DNA from: Leuconostoc suionicum
GTDB taxonomy: Bacteria; Bacillota; Bacilli; Lactobacillales; Lactobacillaceae
DNA: 64,000 bases
NCBI RefSeq assembly: GCF_001891125.1
Contig: NZ_CP015247.1
Coordinates: forward strand, 1,444,501 to 1,508,500
Direction: 5' to 3'
Shown: positions 54,700-64,000 of the stretch, in pieces
Layout of the letters: each line of letters opens with the position of its first letter
Position numbering within the stretch: position 1 is the stretch's first letter
The notes under the pieces: generated by a model
The model's database searches: none
Told to the model about the DNA's origin: nothing
What the model saw: only the letters and a program-made list of their open reading frames with translations
Made by a program: the position numbers and the translations under genes

Positions 54700-55404
54700 A
54701 TGTTTTCAGAAGAACTGCGCACCCAAGCTGCGCCAATTATGACAGCCATTCATGATCACGCATTTGTTCGTGGCATTGCGGACGGATACGTCCCCCGAGA
54801 AGCTTTGATTTTTTACGTCGAACAAGATTTCCAATATCTTAGTGAATTTATCAAAATTTATGCCAATGCCATTACCAAATTAACTGATCGTAATGAAATG
54901 AAATTTTTTGCTGATTCAATTGATTTTATTTTAAATAGCGAAATTCATCCCCATCATGTTTTTTGTGAGGTTGCCGGTGTCGAATATGAAAGATTACAAC
55001 ACGCCACGCCAACACCTAAAGCATATCTATACGAATCACATATGTATCGTGCGGCTGACACCGGATCCTTATTAAATATTCTAGCTGCTTTTCAGGCGTG
55101 CCCTTGGACCTATAATGAAATTGCAAAAAAACAAGTTCGGGAGAAAGCGAACACAAATGATAACCCATTCAAAAGCTGGATTGATTTTTACGATAATGCA
55201 GATGATGATTCGGAAGTTTCACTATCCGACAAAATCTTTGAATGGATAGATCGCTTGGCAGAAAATGCAACAACTCAACAACGCCAACAGGCAAAACAGT
55301 TTTTTCTTAAAAGTTGTGAATTAGAATGGCAGTTCTGGGAACAAGCCTACCACCAAGAAGACTGGCGCTTCAAAGATGTATTAAATCAGGCAAACACTTT
55401 GTAA
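54700..55404 (+). CDS. tenA: thiaminase II / aminopyrimidine aminohydrolase
   Basis: 234 residues with the catalytic Cys in AFQACPWTYNEIA and the acidic pair CELEWQFWEQAY near the C-terminus. In salvage it converts aminomethylpyrimidine to hydroxymethylpyrimidine. ATG follows GGAGAAATT. Controlled by its own TPP riboswitch, opposite the ykoEDC uptake arm. Confidence 0.95.
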   Translation: MFSEELRTQAAPIMTAIHDHAFVRGIADGYVPREALIFYVEQDFQYLSEFIKIYANAITKLTDRNEMKFFADSIDFILNSEIHPHHVFCEVAGVEYERLQHATPTPKAYLYESHMYRAADTGSLLNILAAFQACPWTYNEIAKKQVREKANTNDNPFKSWIDFYDNADDDSEVSLSDKIFEWIDRLAENATTQQRQQAKQFFLKSCELEWQFWEQAYHQEDWRFKDVLNQANTL

Positions 55405-55443
55405 GGATATTGATGTAAAGAAGTGAAATTTAATAACACAAAA

Positions 55444-56517
55444 TTATTTGTTTGTAGCTTTCAAAAAAGCCAATTTTAATTCAGCATTGTCTTCTGGTGT
55501 ACCTAACGCAATACGAATCCACTCAGGATTAAGTCGATCGTTGACTTGGAAACCTTGTTCTAATAATTTTTGACCAACCTTTTTCGTCTCGCCAACCTTT
55601 ATCCAAATAAAATTAGCCTGTGATTCATAAAACTTAAACTTGTTTTGAGTCAAAAATTCTTGGAACTTTTGGCGCTCTACTTGAAAACGTTGGGCATTTT
55701 TCTGTAAGTATTCTTGATCCAATACAGCAGCCGTGCCGCCAGCAATCTGATAGGTTGATAAATTATACGGTAAACGGACTGCTTGCATCGCACTATAAAG
55801 GGGATCTTGCATAATGCCATATCCAACACGTAAATTAGCTAGACCGTAAGCCTTTGATAAGGTACGTAGCACAACCAAGTTTGTATACTCAGCTACCAAA
55901 GGTGCCATAGTAGCATCAGGTTCATCTACAAAATCATAGTAGGCTTCGTCTACTACTAACGTAATATTTACTGGTAGCTTGTCCAAAAAGCGCTTAATGG
56001 AGCTAGTTGTTTCGAATACCCCCGTTGGATTGTTGGGGTTAGCTATCCATACCATAGCGGTTTTATCATCAATAGCATCTAAAATCGCATCAAAATCAAC
56101 ATGCCCATTGTCAACATTAACGGGTATTTTTTTTGTTGTAGACTGTTCGATTTGTGCATGCATCGCATATTCACCAAATGTTGGATTAGGAATAATAATA
56201 TTTGATCCTGGTTCCAACACAACACGAGTCAACAGCTCAATCAATTCATCTGCGCCAGCGCCAAACACCAAATGTTGTGGATCAACGTGATTTAACTTAG
56301 CTACTGCTTCACGTAGTTCTGTCGCTTGCCCATCTGGATAATAACCTAAAATATCATCTGAAACAGCACGTACAGCTTGAGCAACTTTTGGCGATGGACC
56401 GTATACAGACTCATTAGCTGATAAGCGAGCTAAATGTTGCAAGCCGTACTTTGCTTTTACAGTTTCTACTGGTAATTCTGCTTGATAAGCTGCTAAAGCT
56501 TTAACTGTCTTTTTCAT
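55444..56517 (-). CDS. hisC: histidinol-phosphate aminotransferase
   Basis: 357 residues from the ATG at 56517 (AGGAG 9 nt upstream), PLP-dependent fold type [35 protein letters not shown] with the PLP lysine. Last gene of the his operon. It starts inside the end of hisE. Confidence 0.95.
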   Translation of the reverse strand: MKKTVKALAAYQAELPVETVKAKYGLQHLARLSANESVYGPSPKVAQAVRAVSDDILGYYPDGQATELREAVAKLNHVDPQHLVFGAGADELIELLTRVVLEPGSNIIIPNPTFGEYAMHAQIEQSTTKKIPVNVDNGHVDFDAILDAIDDKTAMVWIANPNNPTGVFETTSSIKRFLDKLPVNITLVVDEAYYDFVDEPDATMAPLVAEYTNLVVLRTLSKAYGLANLRVGYGIMQDPLYSAMQAVRLPYNLSTYQIAGGTAAVLDQEYLQKNAQRFQVERQKFQEFLTQNKFKFYESQANFIWIKVGETKKVGQKLLEQGFQVNDRLNPEWIRIALGTPEDNAELKLAFLKATNK

Positions 56518-56848
56518 TTTTCTTGTCTCCTCGCCAATCAGCTCGTTCATGCAATAATGATTTTTTTCCTAAACGTGACCCTAATTCATCTTTAATATCA
56601 TCTAAACTGACACCCTTTTCAACTAATAAGACCATTAAATGAAACAATAAATCTGAAGTTTCATAAATTAACTCTTCATTATTATTTTTGGCGCCGAGAA
56701 TTACTTCCGTGCTTTCTTCTCCTACTTTTTTTAGGATTTTATCTAATCCTTTTTGATATAGATAATCAGTATAGGATCCTGTTTGGGGATTTTGTTTGCG
56801 ATCAAGTGCTTGTTCATAAAGTTCTTCAATTGTTTGTTGTGGCATCAT
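56501..56848 (-). CDS. hisE: phosphoribosyl-ATP pyrophosphatase
   Basis: 115 residues; [30 protein letters not shown] and the [16 protein letters not shown] helix bear the acidic residues of HisE. Stand-alone here, split from HisI (fused in many bacteria). A second ATG one codon later is better spaced from AAGGAG. Confidence 0.95.
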   Translation of the reverse strand: MMPQQTIEELYEQALDRKQNPQTGSYTDYLYQKGLDKILKKVGEESTEVILGAKNNNEELIYETSDLLFHLMVLLVEKGVSLDDIKDELGSRLGKKSLLHERADWRGDKKNEKDS

Positions 56849-56869
56849 TTCTCCTTTTTGGTGTGGTAT

Positions 56870-57268
56870 TTACTCTTTTGGAAAATAACCATCAGTCCAT
56901 TTATTTGCAATTGTTGCTTGATTAGCGTCTGCTAACCCTTCACCCTTTATCGTGTTAAAAAAACATGAGTAAGCATTAGTATGACACGCTGGCCCTGCAG
57001 GATTCACATGAATAAGCAGGGTATCTAAATCACAATCTAATGTCATGCTAACGACCTGTTGTATGTTACCCGAAGTCTCCCCCTTATGCCACAATTCTTG
57101 TCGTTCACGAGACCAAAACCAAGTTTGACCAGTACTTTTGGTTAATGAATAACTTTCTTTGTTCATATAGCCTAGCATCAAAAATGCCTTCGTCTCCGTG
57201 TCGACAATGACAGCAGGGATCAAACCATTTTGACTTTGCTTGTTGAAATCCGGTTCAGTTCCAATCAT
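56870..57268 (-). CDS. hisI: phosphoribosyl-AMP cyclohydrolase
   Basis: 132 residues with [30 protein letters not shown] and zinc-binding DCDLDTL .. GPACHTN. Opens the purine ring in step three of histidine synthesis. Overlaps hisF by four bases. Confidence 0.96.
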   Translation of the reverse strand: MIGTEPDFNKQSQNGLIPAVIVDTETKAFLMLGYMNKESYSLTKSTGQTWFWSRERQELWHKGETSGNIQQVVSMTLDCDLDTLLIHVNPAGPACHTNAYSCFFNTIKGEGLADANQATIANKWTDGYFPKE

Positions 57269-58029
57269 ATGCGTATCTCCACACCATCATCTTTCAATGT
57301 CCGTTTCAAATTTGGTATTTTAATTTCACCAAAATGAAACACCGAAGCAGCTAGTGCTGCGTCAATTTTAGTTTTCTCAAATAAATTAATGAAATCTTGT
57401 GTTGAACCAGCACCACCTGAGGCTACTACTGGTACATTCACAGCATCTGTTAGTTGATTATAAAGTTGAATATCGTACCCTTTTTTTGTTCCATCAGCAT
57501 CCATACTTGTTACTAGTAATTCACCAGCACCACGAGCGACTAATTCAGAAGCCCATTCAATAGCATCAAGACTTGTAGGCTTAGATCCACCAGAAACGTA
57601 GACCCGATAAATGCCAGCCGACTCATCCCACTTAGCATCAATAGCGCCGACGATGGCCTGGGAACCAAATATTTTAGCCCCGTCCGTAATTAACGCTGGG
57701 TTCTTTACTGCTTCGGAGTTAACAAATATTTTATCAGCTCCAGCTTTAATTAAACGAGCCATGTCTTCTGTCGTTCGAATACCACCGCCAACAGTCAAGG
57801 GGATAAATACTTCTCTAGAAACAGCATCGACGACTGACATGATGGTATCCCGCTCTTCCAAAGTTGCTGTAATGTCTAAAAACACTAGCTCATCAGCGCC
57901 AGCAGCCTGGTATGCTTTCGCTGATTCAACGGGATCACCTACTTCACGTAAGTTGACAAAATTAACTCCTTTAACTACTTTACCATTCTTAATGTCTAAT
58001 GCTGGAACAATTCGTTTGGCTAAAGTCAT
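57265..58029 (-). CDS. hisF: imidazole glycerol phosphate synthase cyclase subunit HisF
   Basis: 254 residues, (beta/alpha)8 barrel: [26 protein letters not shown], and ASGGAGS near the C-terminus. Works with HisH. Overlaps hisA. Confidence 0.97.
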   Translation of the reverse strand: MTLAKRIVPALDIKNGKVVKGVNFVNLREVGDPVESAKAYQAAGADELVFLDITATLEERDTIMSVVDAVSREVFIPLTVGGGIRTTEDMARLIKAGADKIFVNSEAVKNPALITDGAKIFGSQAIVGAIDAKWDESAGIYRVYVSGGSKPTSLDAIEWASELVARGAGELLVTSMDADGTKKGYDIQLYNQLTDAVNVPVVASGGAGSTQDFINLFEKTKIDAALAASVFHFGEIKIPNLKRTLKDDGVEIRI

Positions 58030-58742
58030 CCATCCACCTCCTTCAATTGAGCTAGTGTCACATCGCCATCATAAAGTGCTCGACCAACAATAATATCGTG
58101 AATACCGCTCGTTTGTAAATCTGTAACGTTTTTAATATTGGCAATACCCCCGCTAGCTATAATATTACTTTTAGGAAATTTATTTTGTAAACGTGATAGT
58201 AGCTCAATATTAGGGCCTGAAAGGGTTCCATCTCTGGCAATATCGGTGACAACAAAATTCGAAACACCTACTGATAACATAGCTTCAACAATATCATCAA
58301 AACTCGTATCAGAATTTTCGAGCCAACCTTGTATGGCAACTTTTTCATCACGGCCGTCAACACCAACGACAATTTTATCGGATCCATACTTTGCAACCGC
58401 CGTTCGCACAAGTTCCGGATGAGCCAACGCTGCTGATCCAATAATCACACGATTAATGCCTAAATTTAAGTATTGATTAACCTGTTCAAGAGTCCTGATA
58501 CCGCCACCAAGTTCAATAAACAAGTTTGTTTGTTCTCGCAAAGATTGAATGACATTTAGATTAACTGGTTTTCCTTCCTTGGCACCATCTAAATCAACCA
58601 AGTGTAAATGCTTTAAACCAGCGCTTTCAATTTGTTTTGCCTGCTTCAATGGATCTGGGTTAATTGTGGTTTCTTTTTCATAATCCCCTTGATAAAGGCG
58701 AACTGATTGACCATTTAATAAATCAATTGCTGGAAAAATCAT
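58026..58742 (-). CDS. hisA: ProFAR isomerase HisA
   Basis: 238 residues, barrel with [34 protein letters not shown] and [13 protein letters not shown]. Overlaps hisH by four bases. Confidence 0.97.
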   Translation of the reverse strand: MIFPAIDLLNGQSVRLYQGDYEKETTINPDPLKQAKQIESAGLKHLHLVDLDGAKEGKPVNLNVIQSLREQTNLFIELGGGIRTLEQVNQYLNLGINRVIIGSAALAHPELVRTAVAKYGSDKIVVGVDGRDEKVAIQGWLENSDTSFDDIVEAMLSVGVSNFVVTDIARDGTLSGPNIELLSRLQNKFPKSNIIASGGIANIKNVTDLQTSGIHDIIVGRALYDGDVTLAQLKEVDG

Positions 58743-59356
58743 GCGTTTTCTACCATTTCCTTAAAGTTTTGCCAAATTTCTAATCCATCTTGTCCAGATT
58801 TTTCTGGATGGAATTGGGCACCAATCACATTTTTGTTAACCACAACACTTGGTACATCAACTTGTCCATAATTAACAGTTGCCGCAATATATTTAGAGTC
58901 CGTTACCGCATAATAACTATGTACAAAGTAAGTATATTTATCATTCATTGTTCGAGTGATTTGGTTGATTTGGCTCACTTTGTTCTGATTCCAGCCCATT
59001 TGCGGTACTTTGTAATTCTCTTGTTTAGGTAATTCAACTACTTGCCCGGGAATTAGCCCAAGACCTGTCGTTTCACCAAATTCAGTTGATGAGTCAAAAA
59101 GTAACTGCATCCCTAAGCAAACACCCAACAATGGTTTACCGCTATTTGAAAACTCTTTTATTGGTTCAACCAAGTTACGTTCTCGAAGCTTATCCATTGC
59201 TGAAGCAAAAGCGCCAACTCCTGGCACTACAAGACCATCAGCAGAAGCAATATCGGCAGGATCTTGTGAAACTTTAGCATCTAATCCTGTATATTCAATT
59301 GCTTTCATGACATTTCTAATATTACCCGCGCCATAGTCTACGATAATAATCGCCAT
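58739..59356 (-). CDS. hisH: imidazole glycerol phosphate synthase glutaminase subunit HisH
   Basis: 205 residues, class I amidotransferase with nucleophile in LGVCLGMQLLF and His-Glu in GAQFHPEKSG. Supplies ammonia to HisF. Start has AAGGAG. Confidence 0.97.
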   Translation of the reverse strand: MAIIIVDYGAGNIRNVMKAIEYTGLDAKVSQDPADIASADGLVVPGVGAFASAMDKLRERNLVEPIKEFSNSGKPLLGVCLGMQLLFDSSTEFGETTGLGLIPGQVVELPKQENYKVPQMGWNQNKVSQINQITRTMNDKYTYFVHSYYAVTDSKYIAATVNYGQVDVPSVVVNKNVIGAQFHPEKSGQDGLEIWQNFKEMVENA

Positions 59357-59407
59357 ATATTTCTCCTTTGTATTATACGATTTAACTTCACAAAATCATC
59401 TAATATT

Positions 59408-59995
59408 TTAAATTTGCCCCTTAGTGGAATTAACCCCTTTAATTTCCGGATTAATAGTAACTGCTTGGCGCATTGCACGACCGACTGCCTTAAACATACT
59501 TTCAATTTTATGGTGTGTATTTCGCCCGTATAGGACTTCAATGTGCACATTGGCCTTGGCCTGATCGGCAAAACCTTGCCAGAAGTCTTCAACAACTTCT
59601 GTTTCAAACGTGCCTAATGTCGGAGCAGCAAGTTCAGCTTTCAAGACTAGATAGGATCTACCAGACAAATCAACCACAGCTCTTGTTAAAGTTTCATCCA
59701 TAGGTACAAATTGTGCACCATATCGTTCAATACCAACTTTATCACCGAGCGCTTGTGTGAAAGCTTCCCCCAATACGATGCCAACATCTTCAGTCGTATG
59801 ATGACTATCAACCTGTAAATCACCTTTCACATCGACTTGTAAACCAAAACGCCCATGTTTAGCAAACAAGGTTAACATATGATTGATATAACCAATTCCA
59901 GTATCAACCTTAATGGGTGTTTGTTCATCAAGATTTAAGGTTAATTCAATTTGTGTTTCAAAAGTGTCTCGTTTAATAGTTGCTGTTCTTGACAT
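59408..59995 (-). CDS. hisB: imidazoleglycerol-phosphate dehydratase
   Basis: 195 residues, dehydratase only (no N-terminal histidinol-phosphatase domain). GYINHMLTLFAKHGRF, DSHHTTEDVGIVLGEAF, and GRNTHHKIESMFKAVGRA contain the manganese-binding His and Glu. ATG one base after the hisD stop. The phosphatase is not in the window. Confidence 0.96.
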   Translation of the reverse strand: MSRTATIKRDTFETQIELTLNLDEQTPIKVDTGIGYINHMLTLFAKHGRFGLQVDVKGDLQVDSHHTTEDVGIVLGEAFTQALGDKVGIERYGAQFVPMDETLTRAVVDLSGRSYLVLKAELAAPTLGTFETEVVEDFWQGFADQAKANVHIEVLYGRNTHHKIESMFKAVGRAMRQAVTINPEIKGVNSTKGQI

Positions 59996-59996
59996 A

Positions 59997-61274
59997 TTAT
60001 TTTTCTCGACTTTCAATTGCTCTGGCGTGGGCTTCTAAGCCCTCTTCACGTGCTAAAACCGTAACATCTAATGCATCGGCTGCTAAAGCTTTATCAGAAT
60101 ATTGCAAATATTGTATACGCTTTTGGAAATCCCAAACACCAAGTGGTGAACTGAATCTTGCTGTACCACCTGTTGGTAAAATGTGATTTGGACCTGCTAA
60201 ATAATCACCAAGGGGCTCAGAAGCATATTTACCTAAAAATACTGATCCGGCATTTTTAATCTTAGCAATATAGTTATATGCATTTTCTAGCTGGATTTCC
60301 AAGTGTTCTGGTGCTACGGCATTCATCAAATCAATCATCAAATCAACTGTATCAACCAAATAAATAAATCCATTGTTTTCAATTGCCTTACGAGCGATTG
60401 CTTCACGAGGTAAAATTTTCAATTGTTCCTCAACCTCTTCAGATACTTCGTATGCTAGTGTTTCAGAATTCGTAATCAAAATTGCTCGTGCATTTACATC
60501 ATGCTCTGCTTGTGATAACAAATCTGCTGCTACATCTTTTGCTCTGGCTGAATCATCAGCTAAAATGCCAATCTCAGATGGTCCTGCAATCATATCAATA
60601 TCTACTTGTCCGTAAACATCACGTTTAGCAGTAGCAACATAAGCATTCCCAGGACCAGTAATTTTATCAACTTGTGGAATTGATTCAGTACCATATGCCA
60701 ATGCTGCAATCGCTTGTGCTCCCCCAACTTGATAAATACGATCAACGCCGGCTATTTTTGCAGCGGCCAACACTGCTTGATTTAACCCATCCTTTTGCGG
60801 TGGTGTCACCATAATGATGTTTTCAACTCCAGCAATTTTAGCCGGAATAGCATTCATTAAAACTGATGAGGGATAAGCAGCAGTTCCTCCTGGTACATAA
60901 ATACCAACAGCAGATAGTGGCGTTACTTTTGTACCTCGAATGACCCCATCACTGGGGCTATCCTCAAATGATTCACCAACCTCTAATTTGTGAAAGCTTC
61001 GAATATTACGAGCAGCTTTTTCTAATGCTTTAATAACATCTGGATCAACCTGATTAAATGCTTCTTCTATTTGTTCATCTGTTACCTTTAATTTATCCAG
61101 ACTAACGCCATCAAATTTCTCTCCATATTCTTTCAGAGCAGCGTCCCCATTGGTACGAACATTTTTAATAATGTCAGCAACGCGTGCTTCAACTTGAGGG
61201 TCTACTGTTTTTTCAGTTTGTTGACGAATACGTGCTTTAATTACTTCTAGTGATTCATTTTTAATAATATTCAT
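59997..61274 (-). CDS. hisD: histidinol dehydrogenase
   Basis: 425 residues, with YVPGGTAAYPSSVLMNAIPA, PGNAYVATAKRDVYGQVDIDMIAGPSE, SQAEHD, and PTGGTARF. Oxidises histidinol to histidine at a zinc site. Overlaps the hisZG stop by four bases. Confidence 0.97.
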   Translation of the reverse strand: MNIIKNESLEVIKARIRQQTEKTVDPQVEARVADIIKNVRTNGDAALKEYGEKFDGVSLDKLKVTDEQIEEAFNQVDPDVIKALEKAARNIRSFHKLEVGESFEDSPSDGVIRGTKVTPLSAVGIYVPGGTAAYPSSVLMNAIPAKIAGVENIIMVTPPQKDGLNQAVLAAAKIAGVDRIYQVGGAQAIAALAYGTESIPQVDKITGPGNAYVATAKRDVYGQVDIDMIAGPSEIGILADDSARAKDVAADLLSQAEHDVNARAILITNSETLAYEVSEEVEEQLKILPREAIARKAIENNGFIYLVDTVDLMIDLMNAVAPEHLEIQLENAYNYIAKIKNAGSVFLGKYASEPLGDYLAGPNHILPTGGTARFSSPLGVWDFQKRIQYLQYSDKALAADALDVTVLAREEGLEAHARAIESREK

Positions 61275-62878
61275 TGTTCTTCTTCTTTCAAAATATTAAC
61301 AAGGTTATTAATGACTTTCGTAAGCTCTAATTGGAAACGCAGCAGAGCGCCAGCACGAACGAGCATGTGGGTAGCTACTGGGCCAACAGCATCATAAACG
61401 TGCAGATGATTTTCGCGCAGTGTGTTTCCTGTCTGTGTGATATCAATGATGGCATCCGATAGACCAGTAAGTGGTCCAAGTTCAACTGAACCTTCTAACT
61501 TAATTAATTCGACATCTTCCCCACGATTACTAAAGTACTCGGTCGCAATTTTGGGGTATTTTGTGGCAATTCGCTTTCGCGTTGGCGTATCAAGGCTAAA
61601 GCCGTCTGGCGCAGCGACAACGAATTCTGCTTTTCCTGTCTGCAAATTAAGCACATCGTAATGATTCTGTACCTGCTCAGCTATCGTGTCAGAACCAACA
61701 ATACCAACATCACCAATGCCACGGTCAAGATATTTAACGACATCACTCGGTTTTACCAAAATAAAGCGATATTTTCCGTCAGCACTATCAAATATTAATT
61801 TACGTGCTGGGTTTTCTAATAGCGAAGTATCAATACCAGCCGCTTTCAATAACGGTCGTGCATCTTTTTCAACACGTCCCTTGCCAAGTACCATCACAAT
61901 AGGTTCTTGTGGTTTCATTTCCTCAGGCTTACGTCGCCAGTCAGCTAAAATTGTTTCAATATTTAATCCCATACCAACTGCCGGTAATGATTTATTCTGG
62001 AAGTTTTCTAACAAACGATCATAACGACCGCCGCTAAATAAATAACGGCCTAAACTTGGAACAAAACCGCGTATAATTGTGCCCGTATAATATGGTTGTG
62101 GTGAAGCCGCTGCCAAATCAACCGTAACTGCAACTGCTGGATAATGTTTGTGCGTATATTCAGCTAATTTCAACCAGCCATTGATAATATCATTAACTGC
62201 CGGTATTTCTTGCAGTTGCCACATCACTGTTTCGCCATCTTCACCAAATGCTAAGGGCCAGCCAGCTAACCCCTCCGGGAAATCAGGAATAGTGGCCCGC
62301 AGTTCCTCAAAGACCGATACATTTTTTTGCTCAATAGCTTGCTTCATACGTTGTCGCAAGTCCTGATCTAATTGCAAATTTTCTAAAACCACATCAATAA
62401 AACGAGCATCACTCAAAACCACCTGTACATCAACAATTCCAAACTCTTGCGCAAATTTGAGCATCGTGTCTAGTGCTTGAATTTCCGCATCAAAACTTTG
62501 ATCACCAATAAGCTCAATGCCGGCCTGAGTTTCTTGATTGTAATCGCCCGACAAGCTATCAGTTCGTCTAAAGACATCCCCTATATAATAAAGTCTGGAC
62601 ATACTATTTTGTTGTCGATTGGCTGATAAAAAACGCGCAATTGGCAAGGTCAGGTCTGGACGTAAAACTAAGTTTTCACCAACCTGATCAAACAAACGAA
62701 AAACATTCTTGTTTTGATATTTATCAAATGTACTCTCCCGCTCGATCAATGGTGTATTAATCGGCGTAAAATCAGCCTCATTTAGGATCGTAGTTATCAT
62801 CTGTGAAATTTTCTGTTTTTGTTGTAATTTTTCACCAAATTCGTCTCGCGAACCGGCCGCTAATACTTTATCGTTCAT
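61271..62878 (-). CDS. hisG: fused ATP phosphoribosyltransferase HisZ-HisG
   Basis: 535 residues. Residues 1-320 are a HisRS-like HisZ regulatory domain (VLRPDLTLPIARF, LYYIGDVFRRTD, GRYLFSGGRYDRLL). From about 326 (PIVMVLGKGRVEKDARPLL) to 535 is a short-form HisG catalytic domain with DVGIVGSDTIAEQ, LEGSVELGPLTGLSDAIIDITQTGNTLRENHL. Normally two separate chains form a hetero-octamer; here a single chain carries both. No stop or frame break at the joint. First gene of the operon, behind a T-box. Confidence 0.93.
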   Translation of the reverse strand: MNDKVLAAGSRDEFGEKLQQKQKISQMITTILNEADFTPINTPLIERESTFDKYQNKNVFRLFDQVGENLVLRPDLTLPIARFLSANRQQNSMSRLYYIGDVFRRTDSLSGDYNQETQAGIELIGDQSFDAEIQALDTMLKFAQEFGIVDVQVVLSDARFIDVVLENLQLDQDLRQRMKQAIEQKNVSVFEELRATIPDFPEGLAGWPLAFGEDGETVMWQLQEIPAVNDIINGWLKLAEYTHKHYPAVAVTVDLAAASPQPYYTGTIIRGFVPSLGRYLFSGGRYDRLLENFQNKSLPAVGMGLNIETILADWRRKPEEMKPQEPIVMVLGKGRVEKDARPLLKAAGIDTSLLENPARKLIFDSADGKYRFILVKPSDVVKYLDRGIGDVGIVGSDTIAEQVQNHYDVLNLQTGKAEFVVAAPDGFSLDTPTRKRIATKYPKIATEYFSNRGEDVELIKLEGSVELGPLTGLSDAIIDITQTGNTLRENHLHVYDAVGPVATHMLVRAGALLRFQLELTKVINNLVNILKEEEQ

Positions 62879-62889
62879 TTTTATCTCCT

Positions 62890-63165
62890 AAATGCCATAT
62901 AACACAAAGACGCCCTTACAAACTGTTAAATTAGTTTGCAAGGACGTCTTCACGTGTTCCCACCTTGATTTCAATTTTACTTACGTAAAAAAGCTCAATA
63001 GCCTGCTAACACAGGCTTATTCGGTATCGGGAATTTCCGGAATGGCTTTGTAACCACTCAGCTCGTTGGTGTGTTTTCATTAATAATACTGGCGTTCATC
63101 TCAATGCGTTAGCTTGAACACTTCCTGTACAGTATGACTATTAACTACTTTTCCAACTTCAGCTA
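62890..63165 (-). promoter_or_regulatory. T-box leader of the his operon (tRNA-His)
   Basis: Minus strand shows stem I closed by GTTGG / CCAAC, with a large internal loop GAAAACACA on the 3' side holding CAC (63071-63073) as specifier codon, stem GCCTG / CAGGC (stem III), T-box core AAGGTGGGAACACG (62966-62953), and a terminator hairpin GACGTCCTTGCAAACT / AGTTTGTAAGGGCGTC before the ATG. The G after TGG pairs with C73, the distinctive base of tRNA-His. Both point to histidine. Confidence 0.9.
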
Positions 63166-63188
63166 AATAATTTATTAAGTTATTTTCA

Positions 63189-63216
63189 TTTTACAACAAT
63201 TATTATATATGTCAAT
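63189..63216 (-). promoter_or_regulatory. his operon promoter
   Basis: Minus strand TTGACA, 16-nt spacer, TAAAAT, about 20 nt before the T-box leader. Confidence 0.7.
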
Positions 63217-63293
63217 ACTTATTTTAATATAATCTTTTTCATAGTACGCTATTACTATTGAATCAAATAAATAATCGATAAATGGTTGCTATT

Positions 63294-64000
63294 TTAATAA
63301 TCGTTTTCAACTACTATATGCCCTCTACCATTCTTTTTGGAACGATATAACAAGTCATCAGCGGCATCAAACGTCAACTTCAAATTATACTTGTGGTGCC
63401 TTGAAAAACTGATTCCTACTGAAAAACTCATATGATGTCCCTTGTCTCCTAAAGGTATTTCCAAAAAGTCATTTTGAATATTTTTCAGGAAGTGTTTAAC
63501 ATCAGTAAACATGCTAGGATTAAATATCCATACAAATTCTTCGCCACCATACCGATATATACCCAAATCGGTCGGACTTAGTTTATAAGCTAAATTTTCT
63601 CTTAAAAAAATTGAAAACTGCCTCAGTACTTGATTTCCAACTTCATGCCCATATGTGTCATTAACATTTTTAAAATAATCTAAATCAAGAATGGCAATTC
63701 CAACATCAACATTTTCATCAGCATTTGTTAACACATCTTGTTCAAATTTTTTATAATTAAAGAAACCAGTCAACTTATCGAATAATACTTCTTTCTGCAA
63801 TTCAGTATTGTTATTTTGCAGTGTTGTAACTTGAAAATAAACCTTGCGAACAATTAAGAGTGTAATTACGGCCACACTAGCGCGGATAATCCAGTTTGTC
63901 GGTTGGTTAAATATACTATATATAACAACATGCGGAATATATGGTGCAAGGAACAGATTTGTTGCTACAATAAGCACTTCAGAAATAATCATAGAAAGTG
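63294..64000 (-). CDS. GGDEF-domain protein (putative diguanylate cyclase), 5' end outside window
   Basis: At least 232 residues, open to the window edge. Two or more hydrophobic segments precede a GGDEF domain (VLFDKLTGFFNYKKFEQDV, LDLDYFKNVNDTYGHEVGNQ, RYGGEEFVW, and SVGISFS). The signature is GGEEF and the metal Asp in DLDYF is present, so it is likely catalytic in c-di-GMP synthesis. No EAL domain is seen. Its start is beyond the window. Confidence 0.85.
   Translation of the reverse strand, partial: LSMIISEVLIVATNLFLAPYIPHVVIYSIFNQPTNWIIRASVAVITLLIVRKVYFQVTTLQNNNTELQKEVLFDKLTGFFNYKKFEQDVLTNADENVDVGIAILDLDYFKNVNDTYGHEVGNQVLRQFSIFLRENLAYKLSPTDLGIYRYGGEEFVWIFNPSMFTDVKHFLKNIQNDFLEIPLGDKGHHMSFSVGISFSRHHKYNLKLTFDAADDLLYRSKKNGRGHIVVENDY

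Noticed and set aside
1-64000. CRISPR array, tRNA or rRNA genes
   Set aside because: No regularly spaced repeats, no tRNA-like cloverleaf and no rRNA sequence were noticed by eye.

Overview
The window looks like chromosome of a low-GC, obligately fermentative lactic acid bacterium, most probably Leuconostoc or a close relative. This is an inference from gene content and protein character: PepV, class III NrdD/NrdG, a complete nicotinamide salvage set, TPP and T-box riboswitches, and typical firmicute housekeeping clusters. No rRNA or tRNA genes, CRISPR array, insertion sequence or prophage were seen.

Layout. 1-17 kb is a minus-strand housekeeping block: fakA (cut by the window edge), yloU, rpmB, then an upstream chain GNAT-priA-fmt-rsmB-stp-pknB-rsgA-rpe-thiN-trxA, preceded by nadR and pnuC (nicotinamide riboside salvage), msrB, engB and clpX. 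rsmB carries an apparent 4-nt frameshift. 17.2-25.2 kb is a type I restriction-modification locus (hsdR-hsdM-hsdS), followed by a tyrosine recombinase and an inverted, start-less second hsdS copy. Shared inverted repeats make it a probable specificity-switching shufflon. 25.3-36 kb holds tig, a three-gene hydrolase/permease cluster of unknown substrate, a 32-residue membrane peptide, pepV, a DUF2075 helicase-like protein, nnrD, exoA, a DnaQ-like exonuclease, a GNAT and tsaE.

36.1-45.5 kb is a sortase-assembled pilus locus: von Willebrand tip pilin, minor pilin, major pilin and two class C sortases, with a divergent AraC-type regulator. Both sortases carry a pilin-like (SpaA/Cna-B-like) domain after their second membrane segment, which is the most unusual protein architecture here. 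45.6-51.5 kb has nrdD-nrdG, pncB-nadE (divergent, with two striking palindromes between the pairs) and a permuted NlpC/P60-type protein. 51.5-55.4 kb is a thiamine-precursor uptake/salvage region (ECF-type ykoE-ykoD-ykoC on one strand, tenA on the other), each arm under its own TPP riboswitch. 55.4-63.2 kb is a complete-looking his operon (hisZG fusion-D-B-H-A-F-I-E-C) behind a histidine T-box. The right edge has a GGDEF protein cut by the window end.

The genes serve three themes: vitamin and cofactor economy (NAD from nicotinate and nicotinamide riboside, thiamine), a variable DNA-modification/defence locus, and a surface adhesion module.
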